Below, piece after piece: positions 16,626-26,295 of a stretch of 64,000 bases of DNA. Position numbers and translations under genes: made by a program. The stretch comes from Clostridium sp. DL-VIII (GTDB taxonomy: Bacteria > Bacillota > Clostridia > Clostridiales > Clostridiaceae). Below the pieces are notes generated by a model that did not search any database, had not been told where the DNA came from, and worked only from the letters and a program-made list of their open reading frames with translations. Positions within the stretch are counted from its first letter, which is position 1; the number at the start of each line of letters is the position of its first letter. Location of the stretch: assembly GCF_000230835.1 (NCBI RefSeq), contig NZ_CM001240.1, positions 2,954,779 to 3,018,778 of the forward strand, read 5' to 3'.

Positions 16626-18383
16626 ATGAAAAATAATGCAGCACAAAGAGAATTTAAGAAATACAAAAGTCAGATAAATCAAATAGCAGAAATAGTAGAA
16701 CATTCAAAACCAGGAGCTCTTATAGAACATGAAAGTTCAATAAGAAAAAAGCTAAGAAAGCTTAAGGAATTAGAAAATCAAAGCTTAAAAGATTTTGAAG
16801 AAGTCTATGAGAGGTATGAAGAATTATTAGAAGATGTGTCAAAGAAAATGCTTGATAATTATAATAAGAATAATAATACAGAATTCGATTTTTATGAAGT
16901 AGTACGTGGAAATTATAATAGTTATTTGAATCAAGGACTAATGACAATACTTACCAAATTACATATACCAAAGCTTGTCGCAAAGGAATTTGAAGAAAAT
17001 TTTCCGGGGAATCCTAAAGATGAATATCTTAAGGCTAGAGGAATGAAGCGAAAATTTTATATACATCTAGGAGATACTAACACAGGTAAAACTTATAATG
17101 CACTACAACGCCTTAAAAAGGCTAAAAAGGGTGTTTATTTATCTCCACTTAGAATTCTAGCTTTAGAAAATTTTGAAAGGCTAAATAAAGAGGGAGTCAT
17201 TTGTGATTTATTGACAGGGGAAGAAGAAATAGTAAATCTTGGTGCTACGCACACTTCATGTACTATAGAAAAAGTGAATTTAAAAGAGCATTATGACATA
17301 GCTGTAATAGATGAAATTCAAATGATTAGTGATCCGTTTCGTGGAATGGCATGGAGTAAGGCGGTATTAGGTCTTAAGTGTGATGAAATACATATATGTG
17401 GAGCTGCTAATGCAAGATTTATATTAGAAACTATAATAAAGGACTGTAAGGATGATTACGAAATAAAGGAATATACACGAGCTATACCGTTAGAAATTGA
17501 ATATAAGAATTTTAGTTACAATGATGCTGTGGAGGGAGATGCTATTGTAGTATTTTCTAAAAAAAGAGTGTTAGAAATAGCTGAGGAATATTCAAGCAGA
17601 GGTATTAGAACAAGTGTGATTTATGGAGATTTGCCGCCTGAAGTTAGAAAAATGCAGTATGAGCAGTTTATAAACAAAGAAAATAAAATACTAGTAACTA
17701 CCGATGCAATTGGAATGGGAGTAAATTTACCAATTAGAAGAATAATATTCATGAGTATAAGAAAATTTGATGGAGAAGAAGTACGGGAATTAACATCTCA
17801 GGAAGTAAAGCAGGTTGGAGGACGTGCAGGAAGAATTGGAATTTATGATGTGGGATACATTGCTAGTGTTGGAGGCAATGCGGATGTAATCAAAGCTAAA
17901 CTTGAAACAGAAGATGAAATTATAAAGCAAGCAGTTATAGGTCCATCAGAAGCCATACTTAAGATTAGAAGTCTACCTTTAAATGAAAAGCTTGCACTTT
18001 GGAGCACTAGGGAGGAGAAATTGGATTATTATAAAAAGATGGATATTAGCGAATATCTTATAATCCTAGATAGAGTAAAGAAATATAAGCTTAGGGAAGA
18101 GATTCAATGGGACTTATTAAAAGTTCCGTTTGATGTAAGCAGAGATGAATTAATGGATGCATTCTTAAATTATGTAGATGAGCTGTTTATAAATAAGCAG
18201 GAAGAATTATTTAAACCAGAATGCTTTAAAGGAAGTTTGGACGATTTGGAAATATACTACCAAAAGGTAAACATGTATTATTCATTTTCTAAGATATTTA
18301 ATTTGAAGTTTGATGCAAAGTGGGTTTATGATGAAAGAATAAGAATAAGTGAAGATATAAATAATATACTATTAAGAATTTAA
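16626..18383 (+). CDS. SUV3-like DExH-box RNA helicase
   Basis: 585 aa. A helical N-terminal region of about 145 residues is followed by the two helicase domains: Walker A GDTNTGKT at 149-156, DEIQM, VTTDAIGMGVNLP and QVGGRAGRIG. The spacing and SIRKFDGEEVRELT resemble the SUV3 branch, which in mitochondria partners a degradosome exonuclease. A role in RNA unwinding or decay is inferred. An extended -10 element (TGGTATAAT, 16542-16550) lies upstream and GAGGGGAG precedes the ATG. A terminator follows. Confidence 0.9.
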   Translation: MKNNAAQREFKKYKSQINQIAEIVEHSKPGALIEHESSIRKKLRKLKELENQSLKDFEEVYERYEELLEDVSKKMLDNYNKNNNTEFDFYEVVRGNYNSYLNQGLMTILTKLHIPKLVAKEFEENFPGNPKDEYLKARGMKRKFYIHLGDTNTGKTYNALQRLKKAKKGVYLSPLRILALENFERLNKEGVICDLLTGEEEIVNLGATHTSCTIEKVNLKEHYDIAVIDEIQMISDPFRGMAWSKAVLGLKCDEIHICGAANARFILETIIKDCKDDYEIKEYTRAIPLEIEYKNFSYNDAVEGDAIVVFSKKRVLEIAEEYSSRGIRTSVIYGDLPPEVRKMQYEQFINKENKILVTTDAIGMGVNLPIRRIIFMSIRKFDGEEVRELTSQEVKQVGGRAGRIGIYDVGYIASVGGNADVIKAKLETEDEIIKQAVIGPSEAILKIRSLPLNEKLALWSTREEKLDYYKKMDISEYLIILDRVKKYKLREEIQWDLLKVPFDVSRDELMDAFLNYVDELFINKQEELFKPECFKGSLDDLEIYYQKVNMYYSFSKIFNLKFDAKWVYDERIRISEDINNILLRI

Positions 18384-18721
18384 AAATTTTAAGAAATATA
18401 AATACTGATAAGTATTTTGGATTATAATTATAATAAATTATTTCAAATTAAGAATTATAAACAACTATTGATACTAGAAATCAATATGTTGTTTTTTTAT
18501 TTATACTAATGAAAATATTTACATTGAATTGATACTTATAAGATGATAGTATAAAGGAAAGAAAAGGAAAACGGGATATAAAATTAGCGACCTAATATAT
18601 TTTTACAGCTAGTAACAAAATATTGCTAAACTAAGTAATATAAAATTGAAAACTAGTGTATTACATTGGATGAATATAGTGGGATTATTTACTATGTTAA
18701 TGTGATACGGAGGGAAGTTAA
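18384..18721 (+). other. Intergenic region with terminator and ABC-ATPase leader
   Basis: It holds the helicase terminator at 18459-18499, then about 220 A/T-rich bases leading to the ABC ATPase. No riboswitch-like structure was recognised. Confidence 0.5.
18459..18499 (+). terminator. Intrinsic terminator after helicase
   Basis: Arms of about 13 bp (AACAACTATTGAT with ATCAATATGTTGTT, one mismatch) followed by seven T residues. Confidence 0.85.
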
Positions 18722-19405
18722 TTGGAAAAAGGTATAATAGAAATGGAGGATATCACAAAAAGCTTTTTCATAGGAAAACCTAATCAGTTGGATATTCTAA
18801 AAAATATTAATCTCAATGTGAAAAAGGGAGAATTCGTAGCTATTATTGGCGCATCAGGATCTGGAAAGAGTACACTGATGAATATAATAGGAGCTCTTGA
18901 TAGACAAACTTCAGGAAGATACATTCTGGATGGGATAGATATTAGTCAAATAAGCGACAATAAATTATCTGAAATAAGGAATAAAAAAATAGGATTTGTA
19001 TTTCAAACCTCAAACTTAATACCTAGGACAGATTCAATGAAAAATGTTGAATTACCAATGCTTTATTATGGATTAGACAGGAAAACAAGAATAGGCAGAG
19101 CAAAAGAATTATTAGAACTAGTAGGTATGGAGGATCGATTAAATCATCTTCCAAGCGAATTGTCAGGAGGACAGAAACAAAGAGTTGCAATTGCTAGGGC
19201 TCTTGCAAATGATCCAGATATTATACTAGCAGATGAACCAACAGGAGCACTTGATTCTCAAACAGGAAGAATAGTAATGAGTATATTTCATAAGATTCAT
19301 GAAAAACAAGGAAGGACTATAGTGTTAATTACTCATGATAAAGAATTAGCAGATGAAACACAGAGAATAATAACAATAAAAGATGGAAAAATAATAGTTG
19401 AATAA
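18722..19405 (+). CDS. ABC transporter ATP-binding protein (MacB/LolD type)
   Basis: 227 aa, a complete nucleotide-binding domain: Walker A GASGSGKST, Q-loop VFQTSN, signature LSGGQKQR, Walker B IILADEP and H-loop LITHD. The sequence type is that of lipoprotein or antimicrobial-peptide exporters, which pair with an FtsX-like permease. No permease gene is adjacent on either side, so it is an orphan ATPase here. The start is TTG with CGGAGGG ten bases upstream; an internal ATG at codon 8 lacks a ribosome binding site. Confidence 0.92.
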   Translation: MEKGIIEMEDITKSFFIGKPNQLDILKNINLNVKKGEFVAIIGASGSGKSTLMNIIGALDRQTSGRYILDGIDISQISDNKLSEIRNKKIGFVFQTSNLIPRTDSMKNVELPMLYYGLDRKTRIGRAKELLELVGMEDRLNHLPSELSGGQKQRVAIARALANDPDIILADEPTGALDSQTGRIVMSIFHKIHEKQGRTIVLITHDKELADETQRIITIKDGKIIVE

Positions 19406-19786
19406 GATAATACCACTAATAACATATACTCTTTAAGTTAAAAATTCATTCTATTATATTAATTATTAGGTGTTATGTTTAGATGTTTTTATGCGTTTTT
19501 ACATACACCTTATTTTATATAGGGTTCGTTATATAAGCAATTAGTGTATATTTTATTAATAATTATAGAGATTTATAGTAGCATATTAAGGATAATAATT
19601 ATATCATTAAGTAATAATTGAAAGAAGATTCATAATTAGAGCTAATATTGTTTATATTATTAAATTTTTTATTAAATTTATAATAAGTATTTATAAACAT
19701 ATAAATTTAAGGTATACTTAATTTGTTTGAGTTTTTTTTATGATAATAAGCACTTATACAAAATAATTAAAAAAAGGGGAACGCAA
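19406..19786 (+). other. Intergenic region before prs
   Basis: 381 A/T-rich bases. A weak hairpin AGGTGTTATGT / ACATACACCT (about 19467-19510) followed by TTATTTTATAT may end the ABC ATPase transcript, and TATACT at 19713 is a possible -10 for prs. Nothing else was recognised. Confidence 0.45.
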
Positions 19787-20878
19787 ATGAATCAGTTAAA
19801 TCATGAACTTGGAATAATAGCACTAGAAAGCTGCAAAGAACTAGGTAATGCTATAGACGAGTATATTAGAAAAAGCAGAAATTCTACAGAATCATACTTA
19901 ATACCAATTGATGAAATTAGATTTTCTAACGGAGAAGGAAAAGTTAAAATTTCAGAAACTGTTAGAGGAAAGGATATTTATATCTTATGTGATGTAGGAA
20001 ACTACAGCTGTACATATAAAATGTTTGGGATTGAAAACCATAAAGGGCCTGACGAGCATTTTCAAGATATAAAGAGAACTGTTGCCGCAATTAGAGGAAA
20101 AGCAGCAAGAATAAGTGTAATAATGCCGCTGCTATATGAATCAAGACAACATAGACGTAAAGGAAGAGAATCTCTAGATTGTGCGTTAGCACTTCAAGAA
20201 CTTGAAAGATTAGGTGTTGAGGAAATCATTACTTTTGATGTTCACGATCCTAATATTCAAAATGCTGTTCCATTATTGTCTTTTGAAAATATATATCCAA
20301 CTTATGACATAGTAAAAGGAATACTATCTAATGAAGAGTCATTAGAATTAGATAAAGAAAAATTACTTGTAATAAGTCCAGATACTGGAGCAATGGATAG
20401 AGCTATTTATTACTCAAGTGCACTAGGTGTTGATGTTGGTTTATTCTACAAGAGAAGAGATCATTCTACAATAGTTAATGGTAAGAATCCAATCGTTCAA
20501 CATGAGTATATGGGAAGAGATGTTGAAGGGAAAGATGTATTAATTGTTGATGATATGATAGCATCTGGAGAATCAGTTCTTGATATCGCTAAAGAATTAA
20601 AGAAGAGAAATGTTAGAAATATATTTGTAGCAGCAACTTTTGCCTTTTTTACAGAAGGATTTGAAAAGTTCAATGAAGCTCATAAAGAAGGATTAATATC
20701 AAGAATATATTCTACTAATTTAACATATATACCACAAGATTTAACAGATGTTGAATGGTATAAAACTGTAGATATGTCTGAACTTACAGCTAGAATAATA
20801 AATAGATTGAATTATGATAAATCTATTGCAAAATATATGGATGCAACAAGGGTAATACATACTCTATTAAATAAATAG
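19787..20878 (+). CDS. prs: Ribose-phosphate pyrophosphokinase (PRPP synthetase), divergent type
   Basis: 363 aa, making PRPP from ribose 5-phosphate and ATP for nucleotide, His and Trp synthesis. The ATP-binding region FDVHDPNIQNA, VISPDTGAMDRA and the PRPP loop VLIVDDMIASGESV are present. It is longer and more divergent than the canonical 315-residue enzyme, with inserted segments such as NHKGPDEHF. The ATG at 19787 follows AAAAGGGGAACG; the in-frame upstream extension lacks a ribosome binding site. A terminator follows. Confidence 0.88.
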   Translation: MNQLNHELGIIALESCKELGNAIDEYIRKSRNSTESYLIPIDEIRFSNGEGKVKISETVRGKDIYILCDVGNYSCTYKMFGIENHKGPDEHFQDIKRTVAAIRGKAARISVIMPLLYESRQHRRKGRESLDCALALQELERLGVEEIITFDVHDPNIQNAVPLLSFENIYPTYDIVKGILSNEESLELDKEKLLVISPDTGAMDRAIYYSSALGVDVGLFYKRRDHSTIVNGKNPIVQHEYMGRDVEGKDVLIVDDMIASGESVLDIAKELKKRNVRNIFVAATFAFFTEGFEKFNEAHKEGLISRIYSTNLTYIPQDLTDVEWYKTVDMSELTARIINRLNYDKSIAKYMDATRVIHTLLNK

Positions 20879-20944
20879 AGTGAATCTAAATAAGAAAATA
20901 AAAATTACATAGTTATAGACCATCAAATTTAATTTTTTGTTAAA

Positions 20945-20983
20945 AAACAACAAGAGTGAAAGAAAAACTCTTGTTGTTTTTTT
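20945..20983 (+). terminator. Intrinsic terminator after prs
   Basis: Stem AACAACAAGAGT / ACTCTTGTTGTT with a short A-rich loop and seven T residues. Confidence 0.92.
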
Positions 20984-21165
20984 GTAAATTGATAAATGAA
21001 AAACGGTTAACACCTTAACTGGATAATTGTATATGTAAGATATTTGATTATAAGGGCTTGATTTATTTAAAGAGGAACGGTAATCATAATCTTAATATTT
21101 TTTTAATATATATAGTTAAGATAAATAAATGATATTCAATGGAACAGGTGCTAAAGGAGGATAAG

Positions 21166-22164
21166 ATGAAGAAGAATTATAAAATTGCGGTTGTCGCAAC
21201 TTTACTATTTTTTATTACGTCAATAATTAATACTTTACCAGCACTAGCGGAACCAAAAGAATTATCAACTGAACAAGCAATACAAAATATACAGGAATGT
21301 GACAATAAAATTGAATACAATATGAATAAATTAACTGAATTAAAAGAGCAAATTATTGAAAAAGAGAATGATATAAAAGATAATGAAAAGGAAGTTGAAG
21401 CTGCGCAGAAAAAGGTTGATGAAAGAGATGATAAATTGGCAGAGAGATTAAGAGGAATTCAGTTAAACGGAGGACTTGAAGTTACATCTATGCAATATTT
21501 AGATGCAGTATTTTCTTCTGGGAACATATTAGATGCTTTGAAGAAGTTTTCATTAGTATCTCAAATTTGTGATAGTGATAAAAAGCTTATATCAGAAGCA
21601 AAAGAATCTCAAAAAAGACTAATGGATATACAGGCTGGTATAGAGAAAGAGCATGAGGAGCTACAAAAAAATGAGGAGGATGTAGGAAAACAAATTAAAG
21701 AATTAGAAGATCAAAAATTAAACCTTTTAAAATATGTTCATGATAATAATGGAGTGCTAAATTATGATATGAGTATTACTATACCAGTAACTCTATCAGA
21801 TGATATTACAGGTGAAGCTAGAGCGTTAATAGAGGAAGCTGAAAAAAACTTAAAAGTTCCATATTTATGGGGAGGAGATTCACCAAAGGGATTTGACTGC
21901 TCTGGGCTTATGCAGTATGTTTTTAAATCACAAGGAATAAATATGCCGAGAATGTCACAAGAACAACAAAGCTTTGTAAAAACTATTAGTATCAATGAAA
22001 TTAAGCCAGGTGACTTAGTTTTTAATAAGCCATCAGAGTCAACACACGTAGGAATGTATATTGGAGACGGAATGTATATACAGGCACCGCATACAGGAGA
22101 TGTTGTTAAAATCTCTGGGCTTTTAAACTCAAATATGAAGTACGCAGGAAGAGTGTTAAATTAG
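21166..22164 (+). CDS. Secreted NlpC/P60 peptidoglycan endopeptidase with coiled coil
   Basis: 332 aa. A signal peptide (residues 1-30, ending LPALAEP) leads to a long coiled-coil region (about 35-200), then an NlpC/P60 domain with WGGDSPKGFDCSG (catalytic Cys) and STHVGMYIGDG (catalytic His). It should cleave peptide stems of peptidoglycan outside the cell. The coiled coil resembles the autoinhibitory or FtsEX-recruited segments of related hydrolases. AAAGGAGG precedes the ATG at 21166; a farther upstream in-frame ATG would disrupt the signal peptide. Confidence 0.93.
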   Translation: MKKNYKIAVVATLLFFITSIINTLPALAEPKELSTEQAIQNIQECDNKIEYNMNKLTELKEQIIEKENDIKDNEKEVEAAQKKVDERDDKLAERLRGIQLNGGLEVTSMQYLDAVFSSGNILDALKKFSLVSQICDSDKKLISEAKESQKRLMDIQAGIEKEHEELQKNEEDVGKQIKELEDQKLNLLKYVHDNNGVLNYDMSITIPVTLSDDITGEARALIEEAEKNLKVPYLWGGDSPKGFDCSGLMQYVFKSQGINMPRMSQEQQSFVKTISINEIKPGDLVFNKPSESTHVGMYIGDGMYIQAPHTGDVVKISGLLNSNMKYAGRVLN

Positions 22165-22918
22165 ATTTTATTACATCAGAATAATTTTAGAGAAGACAGT
22201 ATAAATCATTACAGATAAGCTTATAGGAATATTAAAAAGTATTCTATTAATGCACCTTTAAGGGATAGAGATATAAATGTTTAGATTGGATATGTATTAT
22301 TTATCAAGAAGCATGTTAATAATAAGTAAACTATTTCATGATTTGATTTAAAGGAAGATTAATACACTCAAAAGTTATGCTACTACAATAATGAAAAAAT
22401 AAACTAAGCGGGACTAGGATAATGGAGATGATTATTTATTCTGCATCATATGTAAAAAGCAAATAATTAGAATGAGTATGCATAGGTATTGCATTAAAGA
22501 ATATAATAAGCACAGAGGTATGTCAAATGCACATATACACATTGTGACATACATTTGCTAAAAGTGAATAATAATAATATTATTTTAGCGTAAGGAAATA
22601 GGACAAGTGTCCTTCAATATAAATTAGAAATATTTGAATTTCTTAGTTTTAGACCTCGACAATGAAGTTGATAGATATGATATTTTAGATAAATTCAATA
22701 TTGATATGATATAAATTAATAAAATCAGATTAGTATTTGAGCAGGAAAAATATTAAAATTAGTTTAACAATTAGGGTTCTATTTTGTAGTATTGTAAAAA
22801 TACTACAAAATAGAACCCTAATTTAGAAATTTCATTAGTCACAGGATAAAAATATTTACCTGGCCTTAAATTATATATAATTAATTCTTGCTCTTAAGTT
22901 AATTATCGGTTTTACATA
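22165..22918. other. 754-bp gene-free region rich in inverted repeats
   Basis: No coding sequence with a ribosome binding site was found. It contains hairpins at 22518-22552 (GTATGTCA / TGACATAC plus inner pairing) and 22557-22589 (GCTAAAA / TTTTAGC), a GGACA-AG-TGTCC near-palindrome at 22611-22622, and a 23-bp inverted repeat at 22769-22823. It could be a decayed gene or an untranslated RNA. Confidence 0.5.
22769..22823. repeat. Perfect 23-bp inverted repeat
   Basis: Arms read AATTAGGGTTCTATTTTGTA then GTA, and the exact complement after a 9-base loop (TTGTAAAAA). It lies 95 bases beyond the end of a minus-strand gene and 600 bases beyond the NlpC/P60 gene, so a bidirectional terminator is possible. 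The arm is longer than usual and T-runs are short. Confidence 0.85.
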
Positions 22919-23188
22919 TTATAAAAAAGTTCTTTGAGAAGCCTTTAGCTTTAGATCAGTAATATCTCTAAAGTAATATCTGTCATTATAAGATTTAAAA
23001 GTGTCAGAAGCATCATCATATACATAGCTTGTAGGAGCAAAAAGAAAGTTTAAAAATGATCTACATCTATTGACAAAATGCTTTGAGATATTTAATAAAT
23101 TTTTTGAAACTAAGTCATGAATAATATTTTTATTAAAATTATAATTAATTAAATCTAATTTTGAAGTTTTATGAGTTCTATAGTTCAT
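22919..23188 (-). CDS. Small hypothetical protein
   Basis: 89 aa, basic (many Lys, Arg and Asn), not recognised. There is no signal peptide or transmembrane segment, although LNFLFAPTSYVYDDA is mildly hydrophobic. A very good ribosome binding site (GGAGGG) nine bases before the ATG argues that it is translated. Convergent to the gene-free region at 22165-22918. Function unknown. Confidence 0.65.
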   Translation of the reverse strand: MNYRTHKTSKLDLINYNFNKNIIHDLVSKNLLNISKHFVNRCRSFLNFLFAPTSYVYDDASDTFKSYNDRYYFRDITDLKLKASQRTFL

Positions 23189-23455
23189 AACGATCCCTCC
23201 AAATAAAATTTATTTAATAATGCTATTCTTTGTATATTAATAATATAAATCATTTAAACTAAAATTACACTAAGGTAAAAATGATAGTTTGTCAAAAAAA
23301 GACACATAGATCTTAAGTTAATTATGAAAATATGTTTGCTTTTGCATTTGTAATAAAGAAGGCTTCCTAAAGTTAAATTATTTATAAAAATAGCAGAATT
23401 TTCGGAAAATTATGTGTATAATAATCAATAAAGAAAACAGTAAGGAGAGGTAAGG

Positions 23456-23746
23456 ATGAATATTTTATTTATGAAGGTTACTTTAAGAGCAGAATGGGTA
23501 CATTCATTAAAAGAAAAAAGGATGATTATAAGGAGCATAACTCAAAAATTAAAAAATAAGTTTAATATATCAGTATGTGAGGCAGATGCACAGGATATAC
23601 ATAAGATTATAGTTATTGGAATTGCAGGCATATATGCCAATATAGCGCAATCAGATTCTATTATGGAAAATATTTTGAGATTTATAGAGAGTAGTACAGA
23701 CGCGGAATTAATTGATATTCAAAATGAGAACATAAGAACAAACTAA
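23456..23746 (+). CDS. DUF503 (YlxP-like) protein
   Basis: 96 aa, matching the DUF503 family: MKVTLRAEWVHSLKEKRMIIRSI at the start, then KNKFNISVCEADAQDIHKI. Family members are small ferredoxin-like-fold proteins, often found near ribosome-maturation genes, without an established activity. Here it stands alone, convergent with the PHP phosphatase. AAGGAGAGG precedes the ATG. It is slightly longer than the 92-residue norm. Confidence 0.85.
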   Translation: MNILFMKVTLRAEWVHSLKEKRMIIRSITQKLKNKFNISVCEADAQDIHKIIVIGIAGIYANIAQSDSIMENILRFIESSTDAELIDIQNENIRTN

Positions 23747-23787
23747 ACTCAGAGCATATATTACTGCTATCTGAATTTAGTAAAACA

Positions 23788-24576
23788 CTACAAAAGTCTG
23801 TCATTAAGTTTTCTATTATCATAAGTAAATACATATTTAAAACCTAAGTTTTTTATGAGATCATATGTATAATTTATTTTATCACCAACTCTATTTGAAG
23901 TATGAGCGTCAGAGCCTACTGTTAAAATTTCGCCTTTGAGATCTTTGTACATTTGTAATATCTCAAGTTTAGGAAAAAGCAAATTATTACATAAGCCGGA
24001 AGTATTCACTTCTATTCCTTTTCCTCTTGAAACTATTGCTTTTAAAATAGAATAGATGTAGTCCTTATAATCGTTTAGGTTGTAAACACCGCCTTCTTTA
24101 AAAGCATAACGCTGAATGACATCAAGATGTCCTAACACATCGAAATCTCCAACCTGTACAAATTTTAAGACTTCTTTAAAATAAGTCTCATAAGAATAAT
24201 TGAGACCATTTTCTAAAATATTTACTCTCAAACTTTCTCCGTTAAGATTATGTATTGAGCCTATTATAAAATCTAAATTATGTTCTTTGAAAAAATTATC
24301 AAACTCTTTTTTATAAAGATGATATTCTCCAATTTCTAATCCATTTTTTATCTTAATTTTTTTAAAATATTTACTTGAAAGCTTTTTTATTTCATCTTCA
24401 TAGTCTGCAAAATTAAAAAAATTATAACTTTTATCCTTAGGGTCAAAACTGATATGCTCTGTAAGACATATTTCGCTTAGATTCATTGAGATAGCTTTAA
24501 TTATAATTTCTTCAATAGTCTGACTAGAATCAAAAGAATATTTTGAATGTAAATGATAGTCACTTAAGTATCTCAT
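23788..24576 (-). CDS. PHP-domain histidinol-phosphatase
   Basis: 262 aa, a PHP-superfamily metal phosphatase probably dephosphorylating histidinol phosphate, the penultimate step of histidine synthesis. Metal-binding motifs are seen in order: DYHLHSKYS, LTEHISFD, GLEIGEYH, IGSIHNL, GHLDVIQRY, EVNTSG and GSDAHTSN. Substrate assignment rests on family resemblance; no other his gene is nearby. It lies downstream of DAHP synthase on the same strand. Confidence 0.85.
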   Translation of the reverse strand: MRYLSDYHLHSKYSFDSSQTIEEIIIKAISMNLSEICLTEHISFDPKDKSYNFFNFADYEDEIKKLSSKYFKKIKIKNGLEIGEYHLYKKEFDNFFKEHNLDFIIGSIHNLNGESLRVNILENGLNYSYETYFKEVLKFVQVGDFDVLGHLDVIQRYAFKEGGVYNLNDYKDYIYSILKAIVSRGKGIEVNTSGLCNNLLFPKLEILQMYKDLKGEILTVGSDAHTSNRVGDKINYTYDLIKNLGFKYVFTYDNRKLNDRLL

Positions 24577-24607
24577 TTTTTTATTTATAACTCCTCTGGT
24601 GTATTTA

Positions 24608-24678
24608 TAGTTGTGGAGAAAGTAATCTAATAAACAACAGAAATTAGATTAAAAATGTTAATATTTTTTCCACAACTA
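24608..24678. repeat. Inverted repeat between DAHP synthase and PHP phosphatase
   Basis: TAGTTGTGGA and TCCACAACTA enclose an inner AATCTAAT / ATTAGATT repeat, making a long interrupted hairpin of about 70 bases. It sits in the 131-base gap between the two minus-strand genes and could be a processing site or partial terminator. No T-run follows the outer stem. Confidence 0.6.
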
Positions 24679-24707
24679 TTAATTCTATTTATTGATTTCT
24701 GGATTAA

Positions 24708-25736
24708 TTAAACTTGCTCGGCAATGTAATAAAGTAACTGTTCAGTAGCCTCCCAACCTAAGCATGGGTCTGTAATTGATTTACCATAAATATGTTCATC
24801 AATTTTTTGGGAACCTTCTTCTATGTAGCTTTCAATCATGACACCTTTAACTAGTTTCTTAATATCGTTGTTGTAATTTCTACTATAAAGAATTTCTTTT
24901 ACTATACGAGGTTGCTCTGCAAACTTCTTCATAGAATTAGCGTGATTTGAATCTACAATTACTGCTGGGTAAGGAAAATCGTACTCACCATATAATTCTG
25001 CAACTCTCATTAAATCTTCATAATGGTAATTTGGAATATTGTTTCCATGTTTATTTACGGAACCACGCATAATTGCATGTGCATATGGATTTCCAGTTGT
25101 GTTTACTTCATTGTGCCTGTATAAGAAATTATGCTTAGCATGTGCTGCTTGAATGGAATTAAACATTACTGATATATCACCGCTCGTTGGATTCTTCATA
25201 CCAACAGGAACATCAATTCCACTAGCAGTCAGTCTATGTTGCTGATTTTCAACACTTCGCGCCCCAACAGCTACATATGTTAATAAATCATCACAGTACA
25301 TGTAATTCGAAGGATAAAGCATTTCATCAGCAGGAGTAAGATGTGATTCCTCTATTGCACGAATGAACATCTTTCTGATAGAAATTAACCCTTCAAGAAT
25401 ATTAGGTGATTTTTCCGGATCAGGTTGATGAAACATTCCTTTATATCCTTCACCTGTAGTCCTAGGTTTATTTGTGTAAATTCTGGGTACGATAAATAAT
25501 TTATCTTTTACCTTTTCATTTACCTTGGCAAGTCTGCTTACATAATCACAAACTGAATTTTCATCATCTGCTGAGCAAGGCCCAATGATAACAATGAATT
25601 TATCACTATGTCCAGCAAATATTTTTTTGATTTCTTCATCTCTTTCAGTTTTAATTTTCATTAAATCAGCGTTTAGAGGTGTAATAGCTTTTATTTCCTC
25701 TGGAGATGGTATTTTCCTTACATTAATAAAACTCAT
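24708..25736 (-). CDS. 3-deoxy-7-phosphoheptulonate (DAHP) synthase, class I
   Basis: 342 aa, condensing phosphoenolpyruvate and erythrose 4-phosphate at the head of the shikimate pathway. The AroF/G/H-type sequence is clear: IIGPCSADD at 51-58, PRIYTNKPRTTGEGYKG, MLYPSNYMYCDDLLTYVAVG, ARSVENQQHR, GMKNPTSGD, VIVDSNHANS and ESYIEEGSQ. Length is typical (about 340-350). Feedback specificity cannot be assigned. AAGGGGG precedes the ATG; no T-box leader was found. Confidence 0.95.
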   Translation of the reverse strand: MSFINVRKIPSPEEIKAITPLNADLMKIKTERDEEIKKIFAGHSDKFIVIIGPCSADDENSVCDYVSRLAKVNEKVKDKLFIVPRIYTNKPRTTGEGYKGMFHQPDPEKSPNILEGLISIRKMFIRAIEESHLTPADEMLYPSNYMYCDDLLTYVAVGARSVENQQHRLTASGIDVPVGMKNPTSGDISVMFNSIQAAHAKHNFLYRHNEVNTTGNPYAHAIMRGSVNKHGNNIPNYHYEDLMRVAELYGEYDFPYPAVIVDSNHANSMKKFAEQPRIVKEILYSRNYNNDIKKLVKGVMIESYIEEGSQKIDEHIYGKSITDPCLGWEATEQLLYYIAEQV

Positions 25737-26020
25737 TATAATGCCCCCTTGATAATTTTTTTACTCAAGTTAGAAAGTTACGGTTAAGTATATAGAATAA
25801 GTATATTGTTTTTCTACTATATAAAAGAAAAAACATATGTAAAAATCAAATTTGAGTACTTATATAACTATATAATTATTAAAAAATCTAGTCAAGTTAG
25901 TATGGATTAAAAATAGAAAAAGTTATAATTATTGATAGATATATTAGAGTGATGAGCGAAGTATTAAGTGTAAGATATAAATAGCACATGCAAGATTGCT
26001 TTGGAAAGAAAGGAAAAGAG

Positions 26021-26200
26021 ATGAAAATTGGAGAAGGAAATTTTGTTAAACAATTAAGAAAGAAGAATGAGAAGGCTTTAGATTATGTTATTGATAATTA
26101 TGGATGGATCATTAAATCAATAGTGAAGAAACATCTGTATAATTTATCAAATGCTCAAATAAAAGATATAATTTTAATTGATGAATATATAATAAATTAA
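26021..26200 (+). pseudogene. Truncated sigma-70 family RNA polymerase sigma factor
   Basis: 59 codons from the ATG at 26021, preceded by AAAGGAAAAGAG. The first 42 residues (for example FVKQLRKKNEKALDYVIDN and IIKSIVKKHLYNL) match the N-terminal region 2 of clostridial ECF-like sigma factors, which continue for a further 120 residues. Here the frame runs into unrelated residues and stops, and the -10 recognition helix and region 4 are missing. It is interpreted as a gene remnant; expression as a short peptide is possible. Confidence 0.65.
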
Positions 26201-26295
26201 ATTTTAGGCTATATTATAGGAAATTAAAATAATTAATGAACTTTTTTCTAAATGAATTCATATATTTTATAGGTAGAAATATTTAAGAGGTACTT

